A DNA stretch of 64,000 nt from Stygiobacter electus (GCA_029210465.1 JARGDL010000004.1:1-64000); one strand, 5' to 3'. Counted from the first letter of the stretch, positions 46,550 through 56,369 are shown. The notes: generated from the sequence alone by a model not told the origin. Translations and numbers: made by a program.

Positions 46550-48280
46550 ATGGTAGAATTAACAATTAACAATATAAAAGTAAAAGCTGAAAAAGGAATG
46601 ACAATTCTTGATGCTGCAAAATCTGTTGGAATTCATATTCCAACTTTATGTCATATGAAAGATATGTTTCCAACTGGTGCTTGTAGAATGTGTGTTGTTG
46701 AAGTTGAAGGAATGAGAGGTTTAACACCTTCTTGTGCATATCCGGTGGTTGAAGGGATGAAAGTGGAAACTAATTCACAAAGAGTTAGAACAGCAAGAAA
46801 AACTATTGTTGAACTTTTGATTGAAAACCATCCACAAGATTGTTTGATTTGTGTTAGAAATAAAAACTGTGAATTACAAGATTTATCCGAAAGATATAAT
46901 GTTCGTGAACATCGTTATGTTGGTGAAAAGAAAAAACATGCAATTGATATTTCAAGTGCCTCGATGGAAAGAGATCCAGCTAAATGTATTTTGTGCGGAA
47001 GATGTGTAAGAACCTGTAATGAAATACAAAAAGTTGGTGCAATTGATTTTACTTATCGTGGATTCAAAAGCACTGTAACAACTCCATTCAATAAAGGTCT
47101 TAATGTAAGTGATTGTATTCTTTGTGGGCAATGTATTTTAGTTTGCCCAACTGCTGCACTTCGCGAAAAAAGTCATTCTAAAGAAGTTATAAATGCAATA
47201 AAGGATAAATCAAAATTTGTAATCGCTCAAGTTGCACCGGCTGTTCGTGCAAGTATTGGTGAAGAATATAATTTACCACTGGGTACGAATGCAACAGGTC
47301 AATTAGTTACTGGTCTTAAAAGATTAGGTTTCAAAAAAGTATTTGATACAAATTTTGCAGCAGATTTGACAATAATTGAAGAAGCAACTGAATTAATTAG
47401 TCGGGTAAAAAATAATTCTGATTTACCAATGTTTACAAGTTGCTGTCCTGGTTGGGTTAAATATATTGAACAAAACAGACCACATTTATTAAATCATGTT
47501 TCTACATGTAAATCTCCACATGAAATGGAAGGTGCTGTTCTTAAAACTTATTATGCAAAAAAAATGGGAATAGATCCAAAAGATATTTTTGTAGTTTCTA
47601 TAATGCCTTGTACAGTAAAGAAATATGAATCTGACAGACCTGAACTTTCTGAAAATCATTTGCAAGATGTTGATGCAGTTTTAACTACTCGTGAATTAGT
47701 TCGTATGTTCAAAATGTTTGGGATTGATTTTAATGATTTACCAGAAGATAATTTTGATAATCCACTTGGTGAATCAACTGGAGCTGCAGCAATATTCGGA
47801 ACAAGCGGTGGAGTAATGGAAGCAGCTTTAAGAACAGCTTATGAAAAATTATCTAACAAAGAATTAGATAATTTAGATTTTCAACAAGTTCGCGGTTTAC
47901 AAGGAATTAAATCAGCTTCAATTCCTATTAATGGAATTGAAATAAATATTGCAGTTGTTAATGGAATAGGAAATGTTTCTCCTATACTTGATGAAATTGA
48001 AAAAGGTGAATCGAAATATCATTTTATTGAAGTTATGGCTTGTCCTGGTGGATGTATTAATGGTGGAGGTCAACCCATTCATCAAAAACCAGAGAAAGTT
48101 AAAAAACGTGTTCAAGCTTTGTATGAAATTGATTCAAAGATGAAAAATCGTAAATCACATGAAAATGAATCTGTCAAAAAACTTTACAAAGAATTTCTTG
48201 GCGAACCAAATGGTCACATCGCTCATGAAATTCTTCATACTCATTACATTAATAGAAAAAATATTTTGAATAATAATTAA
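46550..48280 (+). CDS. hydA: Trimeric [FeFe] hydrogenase catalytic subunit HydA1
   Basis: The 576-residue protein (ATG at 46550 after AAGGAG) has a plant-type [2Fe-2S] domain, the His-Cys cluster HPQDCLICVRNKNCELQ, two [4Fe-4S] motifs (CILCGRCVRTC, CILCGQCILVCP) and the H-cluster motifs L1 TSCCPGW (residues 296-302), L2 MPCTVKKYE and L3 EVMACPGGCINGGGQP. All cysteines of the H-cluster are present, so it should make or oxidise H2. The C-terminus ends with the ILHTHY region of M3-type subunits. The maturation genes hydE, hydF and hydG are not in this window. Confidence 0.96.
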   Translation: MVELTINNIKVKAEKGMTILDAAKSVGIHIPTLCHMKDMFPTGACRMCVVEVEGMRGLTPSCAYPVVEGMKVETNSQRVRTARKTIVELLIENHPQDCLICVRNKNCELQDLSERYNVREHRYVGEKKKHAIDISSASMERDPAKCILCGRCVRTCNEIQKVGAIDFTYRGFKSTVTTPFNKGLNVSDCILCGQCILVCPTAALREKSHSKEVINAIKDKSKFVIAQVAPAVRASIGEEYNLPLGTNATGQLVTGLKRLGFKKVFDTNFAADLTIIEEATELISRVKNNSDLPMFTSCCPGWVKYIEQNRPHLLNHVSTCKSPHEMEGAVLKTYYAKKMGIDPKDIFVVSIMPCTVKKYESDRPELSENHLQDVDAVLTTRELVRMFKMFGIDFNDLPEDNFDNPLGESTGAAAIFGTSGGVMEAALRTAYEKLSNKELDNLDFQQVRGLQGIKSASIPINGIEINIAVVNGIGNVSPILDEIEKGESKYHFIEVMACPGGCINGGGQPIHQKPEKVKKRVQALYEIDSKMKNRKSHENESVKKLYKEFLGEPNGHIAHEILHTHYINRKNILNNN

Positions 48281-48287
48281 ACATTAA

Positions 48288-50276
48288 ATGACAAACGCAA
48301 TAGTTAAAACAATAGGACAAAATTGTAAAAGATGTTATTCATGTGTACGTGAATGTCCTGCTATTGCAATTAAAGTAGTCGATGGACAAGCTGTTGTCAT
48401 TACTGAAAGATGCATAAGTTGCGGTTATTGCGTAAAAGTATGTTCACAAAATGCAAAATCAGTTATATCTGATATCCCAATTGTTCTTAATGAAATAATA
48501 AATTCAAAAATGCCAATAGCAATGTTGGCTCCATCTTTTCCTGCTTCATTCCCAAATAATTATTCAAAATTAGTTGCTGGATTAAAACAATTAGGTTTTA
48601 AAGTTGTAACCGAAGCTTCTTTTGGTGCTGACTTAATTAGCTCTTATTATAATCATTTGTATCATAATTCAAAAAAAACAATTATTAGTTCACCATGTCC
48701 AGCGATTTATAATTTAATTGAAAAATATTATGAACCATTGGTAGCTCATCTTGCAAAAGTTGTTTCACCAATGATTGCTATGGGAAAATATTTAAAGAGT
48801 AATTATGGTGTGGATTCAAAAGTAGTTTTTATTGGTCCATGTGTTGCCAAAAAAAGTGAGTATATTGATGATGAAGTTAGTGGGGCAGTAGATGCAGTTT
48901 TAACTTTCAAAGAATTAAAGGATTTGTTCTTATCTCTTAATATTAATATTGATGAATTAGAAGAAATGAATTTTGATCCACCGCATGCTTATATCGGCAA
49001 ATCTTTTCCATTAGTTGGTGGATTATTAAAAACAGCAAACATTTCTGAAGATGTTTTAGAGAAAGAAGTTATTGTTGTCGAAGGTAAAAATCAAGCAAAA
49101 GAAATCCTTGAAGAAATTTATTCGGGGAATATAAAGTCAAAATTTATTGATATACTATTTTGTGAAGGTTGCATTAATGGTCCTGCAATTGATTCAAATA
49201 TTAACTACTATTCACGAAGAGAAAAAGTAATTTCATATATTAATGAAAATATTAATTCTTTTGATAAGAGAGAATGGCAAAGTAATATTTTTAATTCGAG
49301 ATTCCTTGACTTAACAAGAAAATTCAGATACAAACCACAAAGGAAACCACAACCAACTGAAGAAGAAATTCAAACAATTCTTACTCGAACAAATAAATAT
49401 TCAAAAAGTGATGAGCTAAACTGTGGCTCTTGTGGATATAATACTTGTCGTGAATATGCAATTGCCATAGCAAAAGGATTGGCTGAAGATGAAATGTGTT
49501 TACCATATTTAATTGATAAACTACAAAAGGTAAATATTGAAATTCAAGAGACTCAGGCACAACTACACAGCGCTGAAAAATTAGCATCAATAGGTCAACT
49601 TGCCGCAGGTGTTGCTCATGAAATAAACAATCCGCTTGGTTCAATTATTCTTTATGCAAATTTGCTTAAACGTAAACTTGAAAAATTAAACTGTAACCTT
49701 GGACATAATGAAGAAATTCAAATTATTGTTGATGAAGCAAATAGGTGCAAATCAATCGTGTCTAATCTTTTAAACTTTGCAAGACAAAACAAATTAAGGT
49801 TGTCAATTTTTAATCTTTATGAAACAATAAATTATGTAATTAATACTATTACACTAAAACCAGAATGCAATAATGTGTCTATAAAATTAAGTTCAGAAAA
49901 CACAAAGATAATTATTGAAGGTGATGAAGATCAGCTAAAACAAGTTTTTATAAATATTCTTAATAATGCTGTAGAATCATTAGAAATTTCTATTAAAAAA
50001 GAAATTGATATAAAAATAGAAAACAACTTTAATGAAATAATAATTGAAATATCCGATACAGGTTGTGGAATACCAGCGGAAAATATTTCAAAAATTTTTA
50101 CTCCTTTTTTTACAACAAAAAAAATTGGAAAGGGAACTGGTCTCGGTTTAGCAATTTCTTATGGGATTATTAAAATGCACAAAGGAACTATTAAAGTTAA
50201 AAGCACAATTAATATTGGAACTACATTTAAAATTAAATTACCAATATTTCAAAACAAACATGTAATAATGAATTAA
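48288..50276 (+). CDS. Sensory [FeFe] hydrogenase-histidine kinase fusion
   Basis: The 662-residue cytoplasmic protein has two [4Fe-4S] motifs ([23 protein letters not shown]), an H-cluster domain (about 75-330) with L1 SSPCPAI (134-140), L2 [10 protein letters not shown] and L3 FCEGCINGP, an FeS domain (CGSCGYNTC then Cys about 390-400), and a histidine kinase with His444 ([11 protein letters not shown]) and HATPase ([19 protein letters not shown]). Position 136 is Pro where catalytic enzymes have the proton-relay Cys. This is the group C sensory type: H2 or redox state at the cluster would switch the kinase. Confidence 0.93.
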   Translation: MTNAIVKTIGQNCKRCYSCVRECPAIAIKVVDGQAVVITERCISCGYCVKVCSQNAKSVISDIPIVLNEIINSKMPIAMLAPSFPASFPNNYSKLVAGLKQLGFKVVTEASFGADLISSYYNHLYHNSKKTIISSPCPAIYNLIEKYYEPLVAHLAKVVSPMIAMGKYLKSNYGVDSKVVFIGPCVAKKSEYIDDEVSGAVDAVLTFKELKDLFLSLNINIDELEEMNFDPPHAYIGKSFPLVGGLLKTANISEDVLEKEVIVVEGKNQAKEILEEIYSGNIKSKFIDILFCEGCINGPAIDSNINYYSRREKVISYINENINSFDKREWQSNIFNSRFLDLTRKFRYKPQRKPQPTEEEIQTILTRTNKYSKSDELNCGSCGYNTCREYAIAIAKGLAEDEMCLPYLIDKLQKVNIEIQETQAQLHSAEKLASIGQLAAGVAHEINNPLGSIILYANLLKRKLEKLNCNLGHNEEIQIIVDEANRCKSIVSNLLNFARQNKLRLSIFNLYETINYVINTITLKPECNNVSIKLSSENTKIIIEGDEDQLKQVFINILNNAVESLEISIKKEIDIKIENNFNEIIIEISDTGCGIPAENISKIFTPFFTTKKIGKGTGLGLAISYGIIKMHKGTIKVKSTINIGTTFKIKLPIFQNKHVIMN

Positions 50277-50286
50277 AGGGAATAAA

Positions 50287-50688
50287 ATGGATCCAAAAGA
50301 AATTAAAAAAATTTTATTAGTAGATGATGATGCTGACCTTTTAGAACAAAACAAACTTTTACTTGAGTCAAAAGGATTTCAAGTCATCACAGCGGAAAAT
50401 TCTAAAGATGGAATGAAACTTTTTTACAAGGAATTACCTGATGCGGCAATTCTAGATTTAATGATGGAACAAATGGATTCGGGATTCATTCTTTCATATA
50501 AAATCAAAAAAACTGAACATGGGAAAAAAATTCCTGTTTTTATTCTTACTTCTGCAACTTATGAAACAGGTTATAAATTTAGTGTTACTACAGATGAAGA
50601 AAAAGAATGGTTGAAGTGTGATGGAATATTAAATAAACCTGTTGCTGTTGATGAGTTAATTGCTAAAATTGAAAAATTTCAATCATAG
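50287..50688 (+). CDS. Stand-alone receiver domain protein
   Basis: The 133-residue protein is only a receiver: acidic triad DDD at 13-15, phospho-acceptor Asp57 in AAILDLMMEQMDSGF, the Thr or Ser switch at FILTSATY, and Lys in LNKPVAVDEL. It has no output domain. It follows the sensory hydrogenase kinase by 10 bases, so it is the likely first acceptor of its phosphate. Such lone receivers can pass phosphate onward or allosterically control a partner. Confidence 0.92.
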   Translation: MDPKEIKKILLVDDDADLLEQNKLLLESKGFQVITAENSKDGMKLFYKELPDAAILDLMMEQMDSGFILSYKIKKTEHGKKIPVFILTSATYETGYKFSVTTDEEKEWLKCDGILNKPVAVDELIAKIEKFQS

Positions 50689-50715
50689 TATTGACACAAC
50701 GTGTTAATTACATAA

Positions 50716-52197
50716 ATGTCTGTTGAAATAAAGGAAAATAATATTTTAATTGTTGATGATGAAAAAGGCATTAGAGTTGCAACTCAACTTCTTTTAGAAG
50801 ATGAGGGCTATAATGTTATATCGGCTGATTGTGGCGAAAAAGGTATTGAAATTGGTGCTTCAAAAGAATTTGACATTGCAATTATTGACTTAAAAATGCC
50901 AGATGTTGAGGGCATTGAAGTTTTGTCGAATATAAAATCAAATTTTCCTAATACAATTTGTTTTATAACAACTGCTTTTGCAAGTTATGACACAGCAATA
51001 GAAGCAACACGAAAAGGAGCATTTGGATATATTCCAAAACCTTTCACACCTGAAGAATTAATTTATAATATTGAACAAGGTTTAAAACAAAGAAACCTTT
51101 TACTCGAAGCTGAGAGATTAAGGAAAGAAAAGGAAGAAAAACTATTAGAAATTGCTAACGAAAAATCCAGATTAAGTACCATTATAAAAACAATTAATGA
51201 TGGTGTACTTGTAATAAATCTTAATGGACAATTATCATATTTCAATTATGCAGCTTTACGATATTTGAACATATCAGATTTTAAGATTGGCGATAAAATC
51301 CTAGATAAAATGCCTGAACAAATCATTAACCTTTATCAAAAAATCACTTCAGCAGAAAAATTTTTAATAAAAACTTTTACAACTCAAATTGACATTCTAC
51401 CAAACAATGAACTTTGTATTGAAGCTGCATTAACACCAATTGCGAATCCTGATGGAAGTTTAGCTGGCGTTGTAATAATATTAAGCAATATCACACAATT
51501 TAAAAAAATAGAATTAATAAAATCTCAATTTGTTTCAATGGTTGCCCATGAATTGAAAACACCACTTTCTGCAGTTCAAGGATTTTTAAATATCATACTC
51601 GATGATTCATTAAAATTAAATGAAGAGAAAAAGAAAGAATATTTACAAAGATCATTAATTAGATTAAAAAGTTTATGTGATTTAGTAAATGATTTATTGG
51701 ATATTTCCAGAATGGAAATTAAATCTAAACAAAGAGAAATTGTAGATGTAATAATTAATGATGTAATTGATTCAACAGTTAATTTCTTAGAGATAGAATT
51801 AAAGAAAAAGAAAATTTCAGTAGATAAAAATATACAAGAAAGTTTACCTCCAATAAAAGCAGATTATAATGAAATTTCAAGAATTTTTATTAACCTTTTA
51901 AGTAATGCTATAAAGTATAATAAAGATGAAGGAGCTATTTACATTACATCTCATCAAGAAAATAATTTTATAATTATAAAAATTCGTGATACAGGTATCG
52001 GAATTAAACCAGAGGAAAAAGAAAAGTTATTTAATGAATTTTATCGTGCTAAAAATGAAAAAACACGTAACATAAGTGGTACAGGTTTAGGATTGTCAAT
52101 TGTAAAAAAAATAGTTGAATCCTATTTCGGAAAAATTGAAGTTGATTCTGTTTATGGATATGGAACGACCATAACAATTAAATTACCAATAAATTAA
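50716..52197 (+). CDS. REC-PAS-histidine kinase
   Basis: The 493-residue protein has a receiver (about 8-125; phospho-acceptor Asp58 in IIDLKMPDVEG), a coiled coil, a PAS domain (about 155-260), HisKA with His278 (MVAHELKTPLSAVQGF) and HATPase with NLLSNAIKYN and GTGLGLSIVKK. There is no membrane segment. As the receiver precedes the kinase, it could take phosphate or a signal from the sensory hydrogenase and pass it on. The PAS domain may sense redox or a ligand. It lies between two lone receivers. Confidence 0.92.
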   Translation: MSVEIKENNILIVDDEKGIRVATQLLLEDEGYNVISADCGEKGIEIGASKEFDIAIIDLKMPDVEGIEVLSNIKSNFPNTICFITTAFASYDTAIEATRKGAFGYIPKPFTPEELIYNIEQGLKQRNLLLEAERLRKEKEEKLLEIANEKSRLSTIIKTINDGVLVINLNGQLSYFNYAALRYLNISDFKIGDKILDKMPEQIINLYQKITSAEKFLIKTFTTQIDILPNNELCIEAALTPIANPDGSLAGVVIILSNITQFKKIELIKSQFVSMVAHELKTPLSAVQGFLNIILDDSLKLNEEKKKEYLQRSLIRLKSLCDLVNDLLDISRMEIKSKQREIVDVIINDVIDSTVNFLEIELKKKKISVDKNIQESLPPIKADYNEISRIFINLLSNAIKYNKDEGAIYITSHQENNFIIIKIRDTGIGIKPEEKEKLFNEFYRAKNEKTRNISGTGLGLSIVKKIVESYFGKIEVDSVYGYGTTITIKLPIN

Positions 52198-52217
52198 AAC
52201 TAAAAAAGGAGAAAGAT

Positions 52218-52601
52218 ATGGCTTTAATAGCTGTTATCGACGATGATCCTGATATTATTGACGCAAGTTCCATTGTCCTGAAATCAAAAGGGCATAGCAT
52301 TATTTCTGCTACAAATCCAAATGATGGTTACAAAATTGTTGTTGAAAACAAACCCGATTTAATTATTCTTGATGTAATGATGGATGAACCCGATGATGGT
52401 TTTTATCTCGCTCAAAAATTCAGAAGAGAAAAAATTAATACACCAATATTGATGTACACTTCAATTTCAAAAGCAGTTGGAATGGATTTTAATAAAAGTG
52501 AAATGGTTCCCGTTGATGACTTTGTTGAAAAACCAATTACACCTGATCAACTTATTTCCAAAGTTGAAGCACTTCTTAATAAAAAGAAGGAGAATGTCTA
52601 A
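52218..52601 (+). CDS. Stand-alone receiver domain protein, second
   Basis: The 127-residue receiver has the acidic cluster DDDPD at 8-12, phospho-acceptor Asp52 in LIILDVMMDEPDDGF, and Lys in VEKPITPDQL. It has no output domain. The stop shares one base with the start of the second hydC (TAATG), which ties it to the second hydrogenase set. It may be the end acceptor in a local phosphorelay. Confidence 0.92.
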   Translation: MALIAVIDDDPDIIDASSIVLKSKGHSIISATNPNDGYKIVVENKPDLIILDVMMDEPDDGFYLAQKFRREKINTPILMYTSISKAVGMDFNKSEMVPVDDFVEKPITPDQLISKVEALLNKKKENV

Positions 52602-53074
52602 TGTTAGTTTTAGAAAAAAATAATATAACTGAAGAAATTGAACAGCTTGTAAGGAAACATGGAAAATCCAGATCTTCACTTTTACCAATTCTTCAAGATG
52701 TTCAAAGAAAGCATAAATACATTCCAGATTTTGCTCAACAAGAAATTGCCAGATTACTCGATATTCATCCAGTAGAAGTTTACAGTGTAATTTCATTTTA
52801 TGCTTTTCTAAACACAAAACCAAAAGGAAGAAATATTGTTCGTCTATGCAAAACAATAACTTGTGATTTAGCAGGTAAAGATAATGTTGCTAAAATGATT
52901 GAACGTGAACTTGGAATTAAATTTGGAGAAACGACTAAAGACAATAGAATCACACTTGAATATGTAAATTGTTTAGGAATGTGCGATCAAGGCCCAGCAT
53001 TACTAGTTAATGAAAGAGTTTATAGCAAGGTTACTCCAGAGAAAGCAATTAAAATTTTAAATGAAATTAAGTGA
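52601..53074 (+). CDS. hydC: Second hydrogenase subunit HydC (NuoE-like)
   Basis: The 157-residue protein repeats the HydC fold of 44072: SSLLPILQDVQRKHKYIP, then the [2Fe-2S] Cys in LCKTITCD and CLGMCDQGP. It is only moderately similar to the first copy, so this is not a recent duplication. It is translationally coupled to the receiver before it. It should bridge HydB2 and HydA2. Confidence 0.93.
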   Translation: MLVLEKNNITEEIEQLVRKHGKSRSSLLPILQDVQRKHKYIPDFAQQEIARLLDIHPVEVYSVISFYAFLNTKPKGRNIVRLCKTITCDLAGKDNVAKMIERELGIKFGETTKDNRITLEYVNCLGMCDQGPALLVNERVYSKVTPEKAIKILNEIK

Positions 53075-53081
53075 GGTGAAT

Positions 53082-54275
53082 ATGAAAAATAAACGTGAAG
53101 GAAAAGTTATTTTTTCACCTTACGAAAGAGGTGATGCAGTAAAAAAAGTTGTTGCAATCTCTCGCGAAGATGTGTTATTTGAATTGCGTGAATCAATATT
53201 AAAAGGAAGAGGTGGTGCTGGTTTTCCAACTGCAACAAAATGGACTTTAGTTTCTGCAGCAATTTCAGATGAAAAATTTGTTGTGTGCAACGCTGATGAA
53301 GGTGAACCAGGAACTTTTAAAGATCGCATTCTTCTTTTAGAATATCCTGAATTAATATTTGATGGAATGGTTGTCGCTGGTTATACAATTGGTGCAAAAA
53401 AGGGAATTGTGTATTTACGCGGTGAATATGAATACATGTTGAAATCATTAGAAGATTATCTTGGAGAAATGAGAAAAGATAATTTACTTGGTGAAAATAT
53501 TTGTGGTAAAATAGGTTTTAATTTTGATATTACAATTCGATTAGGCAGTGGAGCTTATGTTTGTGGCGAAGAAACTGCATTAATAGAATCTCTTGAAGGG
53601 AATCGTGGAGAAGCACGCAATCGCCCACCTTATCCAGTAAATACTGGTTATCTTGGTAAACCAACAACAGTAAATAATGTTGAAACATTTGCGGCTGTTT
53701 CTCATATTATTACAAAAGGTGGTTCATGGTTCGCTAAATTTGGAACTGATAAATCAACAGGTGCAAAATTATTTTCTGTTTCTGGTGATTGTGAAAAACC
53801 TGGTGTTTATGAATTACCTTGGGGGACTACAATAAATGAATTATTAGAAATTGTAGGTGCAAAAAATACTAAAGCCGTTCAAGTTGGTGGAGCATCAGGA
53901 ATTTGTATTCCAAAATCTCAATTCAATAGAAAACTCGGTTACGAAGATGCTGCAACTGGTGGTTCAATCATTATTTTTAATGAATCAAGAAATATGTTAC
54001 ATATTCTCAAAAACTTTATGGAATTTTTTGTTGAAGAATCGTGTGGTCAATGCACACCTTGCAGAATTGGCAATGTTAAATTATTAGAAGGTATCGAAAT
54101 GATTGAAAATAATAATTACACATTTAGTTATCTCAATCATTTAAAAGAATTAGGAAAGACAATGCAAGTTGCTTCTAAATGTGGATTAGGGCAATCAAGC
54201 CCTAATGCTTTTCTTTCAATTTTAGAAAACTTCAAAGATGAAATTTTCAATAACGGAGGTAATAATGGAAAGTAG
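53082..54275 (+). CDS. hydB: Second hydrogenase subunit HydB (minimal NuoF-like flavoprotein)
   Basis: The 397-residue protein has only the NuoF core: GRGGAGFPTATKW, NADEGEPGTFKDR, ETALIESLEGNRGEARNRPP, an SLBB region and the [4Fe-4S] motif ESCGQCTPCRIG. Unlike the first HydB it has no N-terminal [2Fe-2S] domain and no C-terminal ferredoxin motifs. This makes the second complex simpler. ATG at 53082 is chosen since GAGGTG lies six bases upstream. It overlaps hydA2 by eleven bases. Confidence 0.93.
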   Translation: MKNKREGKVIFSPYERGDAVKKVVAISREDVLFELRESILKGRGGAGFPTATKWTLVSAAISDEKFVVCNADEGEPGTFKDRILLLEYPELIFDGMVVAGYTIGAKKGIVYLRGEYEYMLKSLEDYLGEMRKDNLLGENICGKIGFNFDITIRLGSGAYVCGEETALIESLEGNRGEARNRPPYPVNTGYLGKPTTVNNVETFAAVSHIITKGGSWFAKFGTDKSTGAKLFSVSGDCEKPGVYELPWGTTINELLEIVGAKNTKAVQVGGASGICIPKSQFNRKLGYEDAATGGSIIIFNESRNMLHILKNFMEFFVEESCGQCTPCRIGNVKLLEGIEMIENNNYTFSYLNHLKELGKTMQVASKCGLGQSSPNAFLSILENFKDEIFNNGGNNGK

Positions 54276-56181
54276 ATCAAACTTTAGAACACCAGTTAGT
54301 CAACAAGCTCACGTTATTGAAAAACCAAAAGATACTTCAACAATTGGTGGAATGGTTGCTATTGAAATTAATGAAAAGAAAGTATCAGTACCTTTTGGTA
54401 CAACAATTTTAGAAGCTTGTAAGATGAATGGAATTTCTGTTCCAACCTTATGCCATCATGAAGATTTATGTGTTGCAGGTGTTTGTCGTATCTGCGTTGT
54501 TGAAGTAGAAGGAATGAAAACTCTGCAAGCATCTTGTGCATTTCCAATTACAAATCCAATTAAAATAAAAACCTCATCCCCGATGGTTCGAAAAGCAAGA
54601 AGACATGTTATTGATTTACTCTTAAGCGAACATTACGGTGAATGTTATTCATGCTTTAGAAATGGTAAATGTGAGTTACAAAATTTAGCAAAAGAATATG
54701 GAGTAGATAATTATACATTTGGACATGTAACTAAACCACGTTACGAAATTGATAATTCTTCTTATTCAGTAATTAGAGATATGAGTAAATGTATTTTGTG
54801 CAAACGTTGTGTTCGAACTTGTATTGATTTACAAGAAGTTGGAGTACTTGAAGCTGTTAATCGTGGGCATGAAACTAAAATAAGTACATTTTTGGACAAA
54901 CCACTTCTTGATGTAATTTGTATTAATTGTGGCCAATGTATAAACCGTTGTCCAACAGCAGCATTAAGAGCAAATGATCCATCTGATGAAATTTGGGCAG
55001 CTATTGATGATCCTACAAAACATGTTGTAATTCAAACAGCGCCATCACCAAGAGCAGCAATATGTGAAGAATTTGGAATGGAACCAGGTCATTCTTTAAC
55101 TAAAGAATTAAATACAGCATTACGAAGAATTGGTTTTGATAAAGTATTTGATACAAACACTACGGCAGATTTAACAATTATTGAAGAAGGTACTGAATTA
55201 ATTTTAAGATTATACAAAGCTATTGTTAAAAAAGAATCTGTTGCATTACCACAATTTACATCTTGTTCTCCAGGATGGGTTAAATTCTTAGAACATTATT
55301 ATCCTGAATATATAGATAATTTATCATCTGCAAAATCACCACAACAAATGTTTGGTGCATTAATAAAAACTTTTTATGCAAAGAAAGCAGGAATCGATCC
55401 AGAAAATATTGTTTCTGTTGCAGTGATGCCTTGTTCAGCTAAAAAGTTTGAATGTAACCGCCCTGAAATGAATAGCAGTGGTTACAAAGATGTTGATTAT
55501 GGTTTAACAACTCGAGAACTTGCACGTATGATTAAAGAAGCTGGAATAAATTTACCAGAAATGCCAAAAAGTGATTTTGATTCTCCGTTTGGCGAAGCTT
55601 CTGGTGCAGGGTTAATTTTTGGTGCTACCGGTGGTGTTATGGAAGCTGCAATTAGAACCGTTTATGAATTTATTACAGGAAATAAAATCGAAGATGCTTT
55701 TGAAAAAGCTGAAGTTAAACCTGTTAGAGGTTTTGAAGGAATTCGCTATGTTGAATTACCACTTGGTGAAAAATTTGGTCCTGTACCAGATATTCTAAAA
55801 CATTTTATTCCAAATTGGGATTGGTTAAAAGGTGTAACATTAAAAGTTGCAGTTGCTCATGGAACAGCAAATGCAAAAAAAATAATGGATGATATAAAAG
55901 CTGGTGGAAAATTTAGTGAATGTCATTTCATAGAATTTATGGCTTGTCCTGGTGGTTGTTTGGGCGGTGGTGGTCAACCTATTCCTACTACTCCTGAAAT
56001 TAGAAAAAAACGTGCTGAAGCAATTTATGCTGAAGATGAATCACTCGAAATTAGAAAGGCACATGAAAATCCTAACGTTGTTAAATTGTATGAAGAATTT
56101 TTAACCGATGGACCTTGCGGACATATTTCACATAAATTACTTCATACACATTACACAAAACGTGGAAGATATATTGCTTAA
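54265..56181 (+). CDS. hydA: Second [FeFe] hydrogenase catalytic subunit HydA2
   Basis: The 638-residue protein (ATG 54265 after GGAGG) has a leader of about 30 residues, a [2Fe-2S] domain, a Cys cluster without the usual His-Pro (EHYGECYSCFRNGKCELQN), two [4Fe-4S] motifs and the H-cluster domain. L2 (MPCSAKKFE) and L3 (FMACPGGCLGGGGQP) are normal, but L1 is TSCSPGW (332-338), with Ser at the second Cys position of HydA1. An insertion of about 35 residues (LPLGEKFGPVPDILKH) precedes L3. The C-terminus is M3-like. A terminator follows. Confidence 0.93.
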   Translation: MESRSNFRTPVSQQAHVIEKPKDTSTIGGMVAIEINEKKVSVPFGTTILEACKMNGISVPTLCHHEDLCVAGVCRICVVEVEGMKTLQASCAFPITNPIKIKTSSPMVRKARRHVIDLLLSEHYGECYSCFRNGKCELQNLAKEYGVDNYTFGHVTKPRYEIDNSSYSVIRDMSKCILCKRCVRTCIDLQEVGVLEAVNRGHETKISTFLDKPLLDVICINCGQCINRCPTAALRANDPSDEIWAAIDDPTKHVVIQTAPSPRAAICEEFGMEPGHSLTKELNTALRRIGFDKVFDTNTTADLTIIEEGTELILRLYKAIVKKESVALPQFTSCSPGWVKFLEHYYPEYIDNLSSAKSPQQMFGALIKTFYAKKAGIDPENIVSVAVMPCSAKKFECNRPEMNSSGYKDVDYGLTTRELARMIKEAGINLPEMPKSDFDSPFGEASGAGLIFGATGGVMEAAIRTVYEFITGNKIEDAFEKAEVKPVRGFEGIRYVELPLGEKFGPVPDILKHFIPNWDWLKGVTLKVAVAHGTANAKKIMDDIKAGGKFSECHFIEFMACPGGCLGGGGQPIPTTPEIRKKRAEAIYAEDESLEIRKAHENPNVVKLYEEFLTDGPCGHISHKLLHTHYTKRGRYIA

Positions 56182-56202
56182 TTAATTTTATTTTGAAAAT
56201 CT

Positions 56203-56240
56203 ATTGTCAGCCTTAACAAGCTTAAGGCTGACAATTTTTT
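56203..56240 (+). terminator. Rho-independent terminator after the hydrogenase run
   Basis: ATTGTCAGCCTTAA (56203-56216) and TTAAGGCTGACAAT (56222-56235) form 14-base perfect arms around a CAAGC loop, followed by T6 (56235-56240). It ends the hyd transcription unit and separates it from the kinase gene at 56370. Confidence 0.9.
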
Positions 56241-56369
56241 GATTTAATTTGAATTATATATTTCTTTATCATTAAATAGTATTAAAAGTAATTTTATAAA
56301 ATATTGATAGTTAATTTATAATAATGATATTATTTTAATTATAACAAACAACAATTATAATTTTATAAC

